From NCBI GenBank assembly GCA_015501075.1, contig JADNYJ010000192.1, positions 1-64,000 of the forward strand: a DNA stretch of 64,000 nt. Direction: 5' to 3'. Position numbers and translations under genes: made by a program. Under the pieces are notes generated by a model. The model worked only from the letters and a program-made list of their open reading frames with translations. It was not told the DNA's origin and searched no databases. The DNA is from Gymnopilus junonius (taxonomy: Eukaryota > Basidiomycota > Agaricomycetes > Agaricales > Galerinaceae). This document shows, in pieces, positions 12,286 through 23,308 of the stretch; positions within the stretch are counted from its first letter, which is position 1, and every line of letters starts with the position of its first letter.

Positions 12286-14220
12286 ATGTCCCTCGACTCC
12301 ATTACTACTCTTGATTCCTTGCTCACCTTCCGAGCAGAGGACTCCCCAAACCATCGTTTCCTTATTCGTCCCGTAGAAGATACAGCCAACACTGCGTTTG
12401 AAGAAATTACCTACGGCATTTTTGACTTCCATGTCAGCCAGCTTGCGAAAGCTTGGATGATCGAAGAAACAGCCAAGAAACCGGAGGGCTCTCAACTTCG
12501 TCCCAAGGCAGTCGTTGGTGTATTCTTTCCCTCTGGATACACCCTCGCCGTTGTTATGTTTGCCCTCATACGCCTCGGTGTAGTCCCTTTTTGTCTGTCC
12601 CTCGAAACTCTGAGGAAGGCCTCAAGCACCTCGTTCGAGAAGGGAAGGTAGCCATGATCATCACGAGCAGCGATGGCGGTATGGCATCTAGAGTGAAGAC
12701 TATATTCCAGAATGATGATCAGCTACGAGTGCGAATCCTTGAGGTTGCTAGAAGCGATTTGGCCTACTGTTCTGCTACAACAGAGGCTGGGCGGTTTTCT
12801 TACCCTCAGCTATCTCCTGGACTCATATCTGGCCAAGACACTGTTGTCCTCCAACACGTATGTCCATTCCACTTCCAGTATTTCCATGATCAACTGATGA
12901 ACGGCCTACAGACTTCGGGATCGACGGCGTTCCCTAAGCCCGTAAAGCTATCGAATGCGCTTCTATTGCGTTCCATCCGAGGTGGATCGTGGTGGGTGGA
13001 AGGCTTCCACAGCCAGTCGGATATCGCACTCGGTCAACCTCCCATATTCCACGTAGGCATTCATCTTTTCCTCTCTCGTTGAAATGTCGCTGAACTCTCT
13101 GTAGGTTTTTGGGTTTATTGGTGGCTTGCTGAATGCTCTTCTGCGTGGTCACACCTTTGCGTTTCCGCCTCTGCCTCCATCTGACAATGGTGGTCTATTC
13201 CCATCATCCGACACTCTACGCAGTTATGCGACTCGTATTTCTGCCACGGAGTTCTTTGGTGTCTCGAGCACAGTTGTGGGCTTGGCGCGCTGCGAAGGAG
13301 GAATGGAGTTGTTCAAGTCAATGAGGCGAGTAGTGGTAGGTGGTGCTCCCATGCCTCGTGCCAATGGCGACTGGATTGTCCAACATGGTGTACATCTTGT
13401 TGAAGTCTTTGGCAGTACTGAAGCCGGATCGTTGGTAGGTTTCCTTTTCCTTTATATGAAAAATACTATCAGCTGATCATAAGCCAAGCTCAACTCGAAT
13501 CGGCCAGTCGGAGACCCTGCTTGGCAATCGATGCGTGTTTGCTCAAATCTCCCTCACCATTTTGAACCATACGGACCGGCTCCACACACAGTTTTCGAAC
13601 TGGTCTTGCACTCTTCCCCTCTTACTGGTGAATTTTCGGCGGCGGATACTCAAACGGGTTACTTTCACACACACGACCTGTTCCAAGAGTGGCCTAATCC
13701 TGGGAGTGGGACCTGGAGGCATTGCGGACGCAGCGACGATGTCCTGTTGTTGAGCTCTGGTCAGAACTGGAATCCACGGCCTATGGAACTGCAGATCGAA
13801 GCGGTACGTTTGAAATATTTTTCTACCACATACTTGCTTACGCTGATTGCTGTCGGATTATTCTGATATTTAGTCAACGGCAGTACAGCATGCTGTCATC
13901 TTTGGACATGCCCGTCCGCATCTTGGGGCACTCATTCTCCTCGGGCAAGCGGCCCTGGGTCCATGGTCGCCGATGTGGAACCTGAGGCCAGAGAAGCTAT
14001 ATGGGCAGCTATTCAGGTTGCAAACGCTGTAGCACCCTCGAACGCCCGCATTGCACGAGATTCTGTGTTGCTCGTCACGGCGAAGGGCGTCGTTCCTTTA
14101 GACGATCCAAAGACCGAACCCAAGAACATTCCCATTGCTGATAAAGGTACACCTTTACGTGCTAAAACATATGCTTTATTTGCAGAGGAGATAGATTCGG
14201 TGTATAAGGGTGTGGTCTGA
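12286..14220 (+). CDS. Stand-alone NRPS-like adenylation enzyme (AMP-binding)
   Basis: An adenylate-forming enzyme that would activate a carboxylic acid with ATP. It resembles the A domain of fungal reductase-type NRPS-like proteins. Core motifs: LRPKAVVGVFFPSGYTLAVV, the P-loop TSGSTAFPKPVKLSN, GQPPIFHVG, FGSTEAGS, GYFHTHDLF and CGRSDDVLLLSSGQNWNP, ending GTPLRAKTYALFAEEIDSVY and a stop at 14220. No carrier-protein motif or reductase domain follows, so it is shorter than A-T-R relatives. The frame breaks twice: at CCC 12599-12601 (adding a C joins VPFCLS to PRNSEEGLKHLVREG) and at GGG 13957-13959 (adding a G joins LLGQAALG to SMVADVEPEAREAI). Both look like homopolymer errors. A natural substrate could be an aryl or cinnamic acid from the neighbouring lyase, but this is inference. 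Confidence 0.8.
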
Positions 14221-14797
14221 CTTGTCCCTCCAATCACAATTTGCTATAATTTGATCTTTTCAACTCTCGACATGTGTCACTCCAAAGTTTTTTCTCCGTT
14301 CTACTCCAAGTTTAATACCAACCGTATGTGATGAGCGGCTCTGACATCTGGCCACCTCGATCCATATTTGGACTCGGCCACGTAGTGTAGTTCACATTCC
14401 TTTCCATCGCCTCCTATTTGACTCTATAAGAACTATCTATACATAGTTAGCTCTTGGTAGAATCAACACAGTGTTTTGGGGATCTCACTGTGTTATTCCT
14501 CTTGTTTCATTCTCCTCATCGGATTTATCTCTCCATTGAGCATTGCCATTTTTGGTCATTCAATGACGCGGCGCAGTTCCTGACACCGTATCGCACTATC
14601 TAACATTGTATAACCACTGTGTCGGCTCCTTACTCGAAATTTTGAGAGGAAAGGTGTACTGGACTATAATAAAAGCACACTTGAACATATCATTTCAGAG
14701 CGACTTAAACTACCATTTTACGACACTGGAAAAAAAGGCCGAAGGAGGTAATGAGATCATGCTCCACATATTTTTGTCTCAGCAGCTAAAAAAGGCG
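14221..14797. other. Intergenic region
   Basis: No gene recognised between the adenylation enzyme and the HNH-type pseudogene. Ends at a 19-bp motif shared in inverted orientation with 21445-21463. Confidence 0.4.
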
Positions 14798-14816
14798 GCT
14801 TAGTTCCCAATTTAGG
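14798..14816 (-). repeat. 19-bp inverted repeat, left copy
   Basis: The reverse complement CCTAAATTGGGAACTAAGC is identical to 21445-21463. Similarity continues outward through a CCTTTTTT run in both copies, so they may be the outer ends of two small elements. Confidence 0.55.
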
Positions 14817-14949
14817 AGAACAACAAAGGCATTCTATAAGTACATCGTGACCAATACAAAAAAAAGAGCAAAGAAAAAAAACAACTTGAAATCACAAATT
14901 TAAGACGCATCAGCAGGCTCCTGACTGACCACCCTACTACTAACCTAAC

Positions 14950-15700
14950 CCTCTTCTCTGCTCCGAGTGCATGTATAGATATTAGAGAACTTGAAAAATC
15001 CAGCAGTGCCTCTCTCAAATCGCAAATCTCCTTTACCTGCTCGAACTCGATCCAACACCGGGCGGCGGCTCCCTCCCGTGTCCGTGCCCGTGCCCGTTCT
15101 CTGTAGTGTCGGAGCAGGGCGGAGAAGAAGGTATCGGCGCCGCTTGTGTGCAGGACGTCGAAGAGGGTGGCGTGGATGGATATGAGGTGGGGTGAGTCTA
15201 GGGGGAGGGGGAGGTCGGAGTTTAAGGCTGGGAGTGAGGCTAAGGATCTTTTGCGTAGGAGGAGGAGGAGGAGGAGGAGGAGGAGGATGAGGAAAACTTG
15301 ACTTGGAAGGATACGGGCGATTGTTAAGTGTACTTGGACTGCACCCTCACCTGGATGAGGGTGCGAATCGTCCAGGACGCGCGTTACGATGCATGAGAAG
15401 ACGTCATGGAGGAGTAACTGCGTGTGAGGGGTGATTTTAAAGAGGAAATAAGTCAAACTGAACGAGGTATGTTTATAGGGGGAGTGGGGTACTTTATGCA
15501 ATTTCTGTGGGATGTTTTCATTCCTTCCTCTGTGGTTTCATCTTCCGAGTCTGAGTCGGAAATGGTATATCAACTGAGGGGATTGTTTGCCCCAACCTTT
15601 GCCTACAGCAGCTATCATAAAAGATTGTCAGATAGACATGAAGAAGCCAGTTCCTCCAGCTGGGCCAATAAACGTGTGTCATCGCTTTGAATCTGGGTAA
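14950..15700 (-). pseudogene. HNH-nuclease-type gene remnant, core deleted
   Basis: A paralog of the gene at 21732-23308 in inverted orientation. Homology on the minus strand begins near 15640 (CTGACAATCTTTTAT, matching the intron end of the other copy). It covers TAAAGTACCCCA, then LLLHDVFSCIVTRVLDDSHP (matching LLLRDGFSCVATCVLDDSHP), and resumes at SPHLISIHATLFDVLHTSGA and RCWIEFEQVKEICDLREAL. The middle part present in the other copy (INHESNMMMLES..FEWCLK) is missing and replaced by an AGG triplet run at about 15255-15290. The loss of the core implies a non-functional remnant. Confidence 0.65.
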
Positions 15701-15889
15701 TTCTGTCGCGTATTAAAGTGTAGATAGCAACGTTCGGTGAGGGCAAGGGAATTGCAGAGGGCTTGCGGCACAGTTGCCGTCCGAATCGGGATTACATAAT
15801 TTATAACGGGCCGAAGACCGTACGCTGCTCTGAACCTTGTTGAACTGATCCTTATGCACCTCCAAGCGGTGTAGCCTCCATCTCACTCA

Positions 15890-18800
15890 ATGCCCATCGC
15901 ATACCTCAATGCCTCCTCCTCGTCCTCCACATCGATATCCACAACAACGACACAGGTCCTGACTGCCGCCAACCAGCTGCTCGCTGACCATGCCGCCCTC
16001 ATCCTGCGCATCCGCTCCGCACAGAAAGAGCACCGCGAGCAGCTGTACGAGTATGCGACGCCCCTACGGAGCTGATTGATCTGCCGCTTATACCCTCGTC
16101 TCCTGGCTCGCCGGTGTTGGATGAGCGGGATATGATGGAAGTAGATGAGGAGGAGGGGAGGGGAGGAAGAAGAGGAAAGGCAGATTCGACAGGACTTGCC
16201 GCCTGCTAAAAGAGCGAGGGCGCTGCGGTACAAGAATTATGTGCCAGAGGAGGAGACGATACGGAATGACTATTCGCAGCGATACGTGGATGGCGGTGAA
16301 TGGCCGCAGAACTGGGTCCTAGGCGCAGAGCCCGAGCACCGGTTCGAAGAGTACGCGCTTTCGCCTTACATATCATTCAAGTCGTGCTCACACACACCCT
16401 TCCAGATACCCCAAACAACAACGGCTGCTGCACCTCAAAAAAGCCTCTGTAAACGCGCACTCGCTCCCACCGTCCTACCTGCCCTACACGGACCTCTCCG
16501 CCCTGCACCCCTCAAAATTCGACGTCATCCTCATCGACCCGCCCTTCTCCTCCTCATTCACCTGGACCACCTGCTGGACCTGCCTGTCCCCTCTCTCGCT
16601 TCGGACCCCAGCTTCGTGTTCCTCTGGGTGGGCAGCGGTGCTGGGGAGGGCCTGGAAAGAGGCCGAGAGGTCCTAGCGAAATGGGGCTATAGACGCGCGG
16701 AGGATGTGGTGTGGGTCAAGACGAACAAGACGACGAATAGAGGCCCTGGGTGGGTTACTTTAGAGATTTATCGGCATTTATCAGTGGTTTACTGACTACT
16801 TTTCTTTACAGACGGATCCGCCTACTACCTCCGTACTCACGCGGACGAAACAGCATTGTCTGATGGGCATCCGAGGCACTGTGCGCCGCTCGACCGACAG
16901 CTGGTTCGTGCACTGTAACGTCGGTACGTGCCTTCCCCTCCTCTCCCTTCATGTAACTAACCCCCTCCCCTCTCAGACACAGACGTAATAATATGGGAAG
17001 GCGACCCCTCCGACCCAACGCGCAAACCACCCGAAATGTACACCCTCATCGAGAACTTCTGTCTGGGTCTGCGCCGCCTCGAAATCTTCGGCAGACTCTC
17101 CTCGCTGCGCCGGGGCTGGGTCACTGTGCTGGCGCCTGGTCAGGAGGGGTATATCCCGGGCGATGGGGCGGTGGGGGTTGATTTTCCGGAGGAGGGGGAC
17201 GAGGGTGTTAATGGTGTTAGTGGGATTGGGAGTGGAAATGGGAAGGGTGTGGGAGGTGGAGGGGACGAAGGTGATGGGACGGAGGGAATGGGATTTGGAG
17301 GGTATGCATCGGCGTCGGGATCAGGGTCAGGATCGGATGCGAGGATGCGGACTGCTCATCGGTGGGTGCAGCAGACGTGGGAAGAGGGGATTAGGGAAAT
17401 CGGGCAAACCGCGCTCGCGCTTTCTGCTACCTCCAATTCGATTTCCAATACCAATGGCAGCAACATCAACGGCGCTACTGCTGCTATCATTACCAATGGC
17501 TCTGCTTCCCAAGCCGGTGGAATGGGTCTGTCGATGAACCAACAAGATGGCGGCGTTAATATGAACATGAACATGAACATGAACTCGAATATGAACCCCT
17601 CCAATACGCCCCTCCAGCAGAACCTTACATTATCTCTGGGTCCCCCTGCGCGGCCGGTGGTGCCGACGACGCATGAGATTGACGCGTTGAGGCCCAAGTC
17701 GCCTGTGCGGGCTGGGCATGGGGGTGGGCATGGAGGGGGAGGTGGGGGACATGGTGGGAGCGGGGGCGGAGGTGGTATGAATGGGATGGGTGGGATGAGT
17801 GGAGGTGGGATGAATGGGCAGGGTATGGGAGGCATGGGTGGAGGTGGGATGGGGATGGGCGGGATGGGTGGTATGGGTGGTATGAGTGGGATGGGTGGTA
17901 TGAGTGGGATGGGAGGTATGAATGGCATGAACATGAACATGGGCATGGGAGGTATGGGTATGGGAGGCATGGGCACGATGGCGGTGCCCATGTCTATGTC
18001 TATGGGCACACGAACGTCTGGATCTGGCTCTGGGTCGGGGTCTTCAGGCGGGGGCGGGGGCGGGAGATCGGCAAGCGGTGCTGGTCAAGTTTCAAACTCT
18101 GGCTCTGGGAGGGGACGAAGCCAACAAAACCAAGCGCAGAACGCGAGTCTCATCGCACAGCCTATGCATTCGCCTTCCCCCAGCACTCCCAACACCACCA
18201 ACACCACCGCCAATAACGCCACTAACAGCTTGGGGCTGATCAATGCTAATTTTGGAGGTATGGGCGGGGGTATGACTGGGGCTATGGGTTCGGGGATGAG
18301 TGGGATGGGCGGGATGGGTATGGATGATATGATGTCCATGGGGTTCGGGATGAATATGAATCCACAGGCATTGATGGGTATGGGTGGTATGGGTGGTATG
18401 GGAGGCATGAGTGGTATAAACAACATGAGCAACATGGGTGGTATAGGCGGGATGGGTGGGATGTCGGGGATGAATGGCATGAACGGCATGAACATGACCA
18501 CCACCAACCACAACCACAATCGCGTCGGCGGAATGGGGTCTGGAGTCGGAGTCGTCAACGCCGTCGGGGGTGGTATGCCTATCCACCTCGGAGGAGGAGG
18601 AGGAGGGGGGATGAACTCCATGAACGGTATCAACCCTATGAACATCGGCGGTATGAGCGGTATGGGTAACATGGGCAATATCGGCGGTATGGGGAGCATG
18701 AGTGGGATGAACGGAATGAGCGGCATGAATGGCATGAACATGATGAGTTCAGCATCCCCCGAACTAGGCTTTGGGGGGATGGACTGGGATGCCATGGGCG

Positions 18801-19063
18801 GGTTGGCGGGCATGCCGGGTATGAATGGAATGTCGGCTATGAACGGCATGGGGGGTATGAGTGGAATGGGCGGCATGGGGATGCAGGGTATGGGAGCGAT
18901 GGGGATGCAAGGCCTGGGCAATATGGGGATGGGGATGAACTTGGGTGCGATGATGGGTATGGGAGGTAGCATGGGTATGGGTGGTGGGATGGGCGCGCAC
19001 GGACATGCACATGGACCTCCTCCGAGCGGACGCGGTGGACATGCTCATGGACATGGGTTTTGA
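15890..19063 (+). CDS. METTL14: METTL14-like MT-A70 family protein with Met/Gly-rich tail
   Basis: A subunit of the nuclear mRNA N6-adenosine methyltransferase complex; in known METTL14 proteins it scaffolds RNA binding for METTL3. Family landmarks in order: [77 protein letters not shown] (METTL14 usually EPPL, METTL3 DPPW), [93 protein letters not shown] and [17 protein letters not shown]. From about 17720 a tail of roughly 440 residues consists of GGM, NGM and SGM repeats with few charges, ending HAHGHGF at 19063. Introns lie at about 16352-16411, 16754-16810 and 16921-16978. Frame changes at CCCC 16061-16064, the GGGG runs 16155-16163 and GG 16564-16565 look like single-base run errors. 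Confidence 0.85.
17720..19045 (+). repeat. Degenerate coding triplet repeats (GGM/NGM)
   Basis: Imperfect 9-mer and 6-mer coding units such as GGGATGGGT, GGTATGAGT and AACGGCATG are iterated over 1.3 kb in frame with the methyltransferase tail, with an interruption at about 18060-18240 (SGSGSGS and TNTTANNATN). Purine bias on plus also produces long, empty minus-strand frames. Confidence 0.8.
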
Positions 19064-21444
19064 TTGATTTTTTGGCTTCTTCGTTTCTCATTTATCTCTT
19101 CCCTTTCTCTCTCTCTTCCAGTCATCACCGCTCTTGCGTACATACTCTATCTATCTCGTTTCTTTCTCCGCTTTTCTTTTGGTCGTTATACTCTACATGG
19201 GACCTTTTATTCCTTTATTCCTTCCTTCCATTCTTGCAATCTTCTTCTCTCTTTCTCTGCATCATCCTCCTCCCTTCCTCCATCATTGCTTTCGAATTCG
19301 TGGCATTTGCATGCATAGTAGTAGCAAGTAGTACATGTACATTAGTATATCTCCCTTACCACATCTGTCACAATCGTGATGACGCTTTTCTCTTGCTTTG
19401 TGTTTAGTTTATGTTAGATATATACTCTATATAGGTCTACGGTCTGTGCTTTGTCTAGTCAGTTATGTTACGTTACGTTATGTTAAATAGAATAGGATAG
19501 GATCTTGGGCGCTTCCTCTCTTACGTCGCTTGTCTTAGTTTTTAGTTTATATTACGGGTCGCTGAGGTGAACACAGGGTCTAGCAGGTAAAATTCCGAGT
19601 CATTATTGTAGCCATACCTTCATATATTATGTACCGGAAATATCAGCCGTAGTTTACAGTAAGTAAAACCGGTGGAGGGACAACGCAGACTTTTAAAAAA
19701 AATGGAATCAATCCAGGACGTTGCGGGAGCAATGAGCAATCGACAGTCCTCATTATACTATCTGTAGATGGGCACGGTATGGTTTGGATCGAATCCAATG
19801 CCATCCATGATCCAATGCGGCCTGTAGTTTGAATCTAGTCCAGAGCTATGGAATCAGAGCAGGTAGGACCGCACATTGCACAGATCGTGGCTATATTGAG
19901 CAGTAAGTAGCCTATAACCTGGCAAGTATCGGATTGTTAGGAAAGAAAAGGTATGAAAGAATCAAAGAGAAGAGAAGAGAAAAAGGACAACGTGAAAAGA
20001 AAGAGGGAGTCCCGACAGCACGTATACCAATAGACACCAAGGTAGGCTCGGACCGTCCGCCCTCTAACCTGTCCTTGATAAACATAATGGTTAGACACAG
20101 GGACCCATTGCTGGAAGCGCTTTCGTCCGGATCTGTTGATCTGCGTCGATTTCAGAGCTCAAGAAAGAGTCAGAGGGGTGGGTGCCTGGACCTCGTGTAA
20201 GGAAACTACTGATGGGATCGAGACAAGAATGATAAGGAAGAAGCAAAACGATGAACAATGAAAGAAAAGGTGCAGGAAAAGAAAAGAAAGGCAGAGAGAA
20301 AAGAAGAAAACGAATTCAAACCTTCACACTGCAGTAGTATGCAGCGAGTAGAAAATGGCAAACTACTGCGACGAAATTGCCCATTCCCATTCCAACACTG
20401 AAAGCAGAGAGAGTCTATAAGGCGCAAGTGAGGTGATCAGAGTTCGACAGAATTTCAAGTCCACCCCAGTGTCCTCTTTAGCGATTATCAGGACGTCAGA
20501 ACATGATTGAAAGCCTCGCAGTGGTATATATTGTTGATTAGGAAGATGGACATAAGGAGGATGGAACGTCGAGGAGAAAGATGATGAGAACAAGGATCAT
20601 AATGGTCCGCCATGCCAAATGATCGAAGGGCCGGTGTAACGTTGATAAGGTCGACATCAACGACGAACAGAAGAAGGAAACGAAATAAAAGAGTGTAGAG
20701 TCAAAAGAAAAGAAAAAGCAAGAACCGAGTGGATGAAGACAAAAGAAAGGAAGAGAATTTCTGATCCCCGGCTACGCCACTCACGACGGAAGGCGAAACG
20801 CTCACCAGGAAACAATAGTGTTGGACGTTCAGTATGAGTACGCGACATTGACAAGGTCCGAGTGAAGAGTCGTGCGTCAAGTTTTATCAGCGATATAAGC
20901 GCTACAGAGGAGGATATAAGCCACATACCAAACGGCAACCCATAATCGGTAATCGCCTAGACTACCCGAGCGATAAACCCAAAGCCAAGAAAACACCCCC
21001 AGCAGAATCGCCACAGAGTACTAGAGGTGACCGAGGTCATGCAAACGCTCCAGGGCTAATACCAGTCCGAGATGTCGCCTGGCGGCTGACTCGCGAAGCA
21101 CAGTACCGAGCGTGACTCAGAACGGCTCGATACAAATGCCCGAGCCATATAATGCCAAGCTACCACCCCGCGCGGGTTCGCCTTGCATACTCCTAGAGGT
21201 GACTAGCGTCATGCACCCGCTCTAGAGCTACGACTGGAACGAGGTGTCCTGGTGGGAGGCTGTGGTAGTATATCCGAGAAATTGTCGGAGTACAAGCTTA
21301 GGAGGGGTGAGGAAAAGGAAAGTTGGATGGGCGATAAGGGGAAAGGGGAGAGAAGAATGGCAATGGACTGTACAATCTCAATGAACCCTGTCTTCTTATA
21401 GAGTACCTTCGTTGTTCTTGTTTGTTTTCCCCGCCATTGACAGA
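19064..21444. other. Long non-coding stretch
   Basis: 19064-19330 is extremely CT-rich and fits a 3' UTR of the methyltransferase. 19456-19500 has a short TTACG/TTATG run. 19930-20320 and 20660-20760 are purine-rich (GAAAAG-type). A minus frame at 20657-20938 contains a hydrophobic stretch (MWLISSSVALISLIKL) but no recognised family. 21016-21262 contains a repeated structured unit (listed separately). No gene is supported. Confidence 0.4.
21016..21262. repeat. Imperfect ~75-bp direct repeat, period about 173 bp
   Basis: Unit 1 (about 21016-21087) and unit 2 (about 21188-21262) share TACT..TAGAGGTGAC, GTCATGCA, CGCTC.AG.GCTA and GATGTCGCCTGG or GGTGTCCTGGTGG. Both are GC-rich with no shared open frame. 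Function unknown. Confidence 0.5.
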
Positions 21445-21463
21445 CCTAAATTGGGAACTAAGC
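21445..21463 (+). repeat. 19-bp inverted repeat, right copy
   Basis: CCTAAATTGGGAACTAAGC, identical to the reverse complement of 14798-14816. It lies 270 bp upstream of the HNH-type gene. Confidence 0.55.
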
Positions 21464-21731
21464 TTCCTTTTTTGGTGGTAAGAAAGGAACGTAAGCAAAT
21501 GATCGGGCCAGGGATCGTTAGATTACAGTCAAAGGGCTGCTGACCGACTGTAGTTTTTGTCGTAAATGCAGATCGAGTGGTCAAGCTCAAGTTCAAGTTC
21601 CGGTGTCGGATGCATCAAAAATATTTCATATTCCGACGGGGTGAAAATTAAAATTTAAGTATCGGTCCGTCGGTGCGTATGTAATCCCGGCTCGGGTGGC
21701 CAACTGCTCCAACTTGAACCAGCTCACCGAT

Positions 21732-23308
21732 ATGGCACAAAGTGAAGGTACCACGACATCCTTCCTTGCTATCTACATATCAATTCGCGATGAAATCGTT
21801 CAGATTCAAAACGACAGAACACGCTCATTAGACCAGCTACGCGAACTGCTGTCAAAAACCCTAACCGAATTTAGCTCGAGTCCTCTGAGCTTGTTCCAGT
21901 TCGAGTGTGGCGTAAATCCCATGCAGATACAGTCTGTTCAGCTCGATAGGATTATGTCATCCATGCTCAACATAGTAGAAGCCTGTGGTGGTTCCGAAGG
22001 AGAGCGCTACGTGGCATCTGCTGTAGTGGCTTGCGCAGAGACTCATAGTCTCGAGGAGGACCGTGGTGTAACCAAATCCGAAAGATTACGTGCTCTTGGT
22101 GTTACTTGGTTAACCCATTTTCTATTCCCTTGTCAGTCCTTTGTAATTGTAATACTTTCATGTCTGTCTGACAATGTTTTATAGTTGTGGTAGGCAGAGG
22201 TCGGGATAAGAGATCGCTTGGTCAATATAGCGCTCTCGTCTCGGAGAACAAAAATACAGAGGAGGGAGTAAGAATATCCCAGAGAAATCGCGTAAAGTAC
22301 CCCATTTCCACTACAGACTCATCTAATTCTTCTTTTGCAATGTCCCTCCAATGCAGTTGCTCCTCCGTGACGGCTTTTCATGTGTCGCAACGTGCGTCCT
22401 AGATGACTCTCACCCTCGTCCAGACGAGGGTGCAGCTCAAGTGTGGTTGGAAGCTGCTCGTATTCTTCCCCTAACTTTATCCGACTTTGACACGGACGAA
22501 CAGTCAGACTCGGTTGGTTCTTGTTTCTACACTAACCTCACGGTCCGTTTTACAACCCGAACTAACCTAACCCAAACCCGTTTTTGCACTAGTACCAATC
22601 AGCACTTCTCACCCTGGAAATTCTGCGGAATATTGCCTCCCTCCAAAACACCATCACTTTAACAGACCTAGCAAGGTGTATCAACCACGAATCCAACATG
22701 ATGATGCTAGAATCCAACACATGCTCTGCATTCAACCGATTCGAGTGGTGCTTGAAATCAACAGAGGTGAGTGAACCGTCGTGTTATTTGAAATTTATGG
22801 GCTTTAGACCCACCAGCGAACGACGCTCTAAAATGATCACTTGTTTTATTTTCTTTATTCATTCATACCCAAATCTGCACAGGAAGAAAATATGTATACA
22901 CTGCAATACTTCAGAAACACCGGCATCGTGGGGTCACTTCGTTCACGTTACATGGACGTGAACGCACCCGTCGAAATTAAAGACCGCAGTGCCGCGTTCA
23001 TGTTCACATTATCCTCTTCCTTCCTGAGATGCCTCTCCCACCAGAAGTCCTCGGGCTGCGAGCATCCCCTCACCCCTTCACTGTCCTTGCCCAACCCCTA
23101 CTTCATATCTATCCACGCCGCCCTTTTCGACATCCTGCATGCAAGCAGTGCCGACACCTTCTTCAATGCCATGCTCCGCCACTACGCTGTGGTGACGAAG
23201 GACGGGCACGGGAGGGAGCCGGCCCCCCGGTGTTGGGTTGAGTTCGAGCAGATGAAGGAGATATGGGATTTGAGAGAGGTGTTGAATGCTTCTATTGGAG
23301 GTGGCTAA
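21732..23308 (+). CDS. Fungal HNH-endonuclease-type protein, frame interrupted
   Basis: Resembles a basidiomycete family with an HNH nuclease-like core. The start ATG at 21732 gives MAQSEGTTTSFLA, with a helical N-terminus (RTRSLDQLRELLSKTL). An intron of about 22131-22184 follows. The core reads MQLLLRDGFSCVATCVLDDS and WLEAARILPLTLSDFD, where family members usually have AAHI; the first His is replaced by Arg, so catalysis may be lost. Next come INHESNMMMLESNTCSAFNR and FEWCLKSTE, and the C-terminal SLPNPYFISIHAALFDILHA and RCWVEFEQMKEIWDLREVLN with a stop near 23308. The frame breaks at CCC 22344-22346, and one extra C restores it. The role of the family in fungi is not established here. 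An inverted paralog remnant lies at 14950-15700. Confidence 0.55.

Noticed and set aside
15247..15292. AGG triplet run as a functional repeat or CRISPR-like array
   Set aside because: It is a simple microsatellite without spacers, inside a pseudogene.
14812..15501. 229-codon minus frame as an intact gene
   Set aside because: Homology with 21732-23308 shows the middle replaced by an AGG triplet run, so it is a deleted copy, not a full protein.
16806..16880. A further frame break in the methyltransferase before [11 protein letters not shown]
   Set aside because: Choosing the GT donor in GGGTGG|gttact and the acceptor at 16811 keeps the frame through [19 protein letters not shown], so no error is needed.
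17356..18972. Long minus-strand frames of 217 and 295 codons opposite the methyltransferase tail
   Set aside because: They are Pro/Ile/Met runs produced by the complement of the purine-rich GGM repeat, with no homology or start context.
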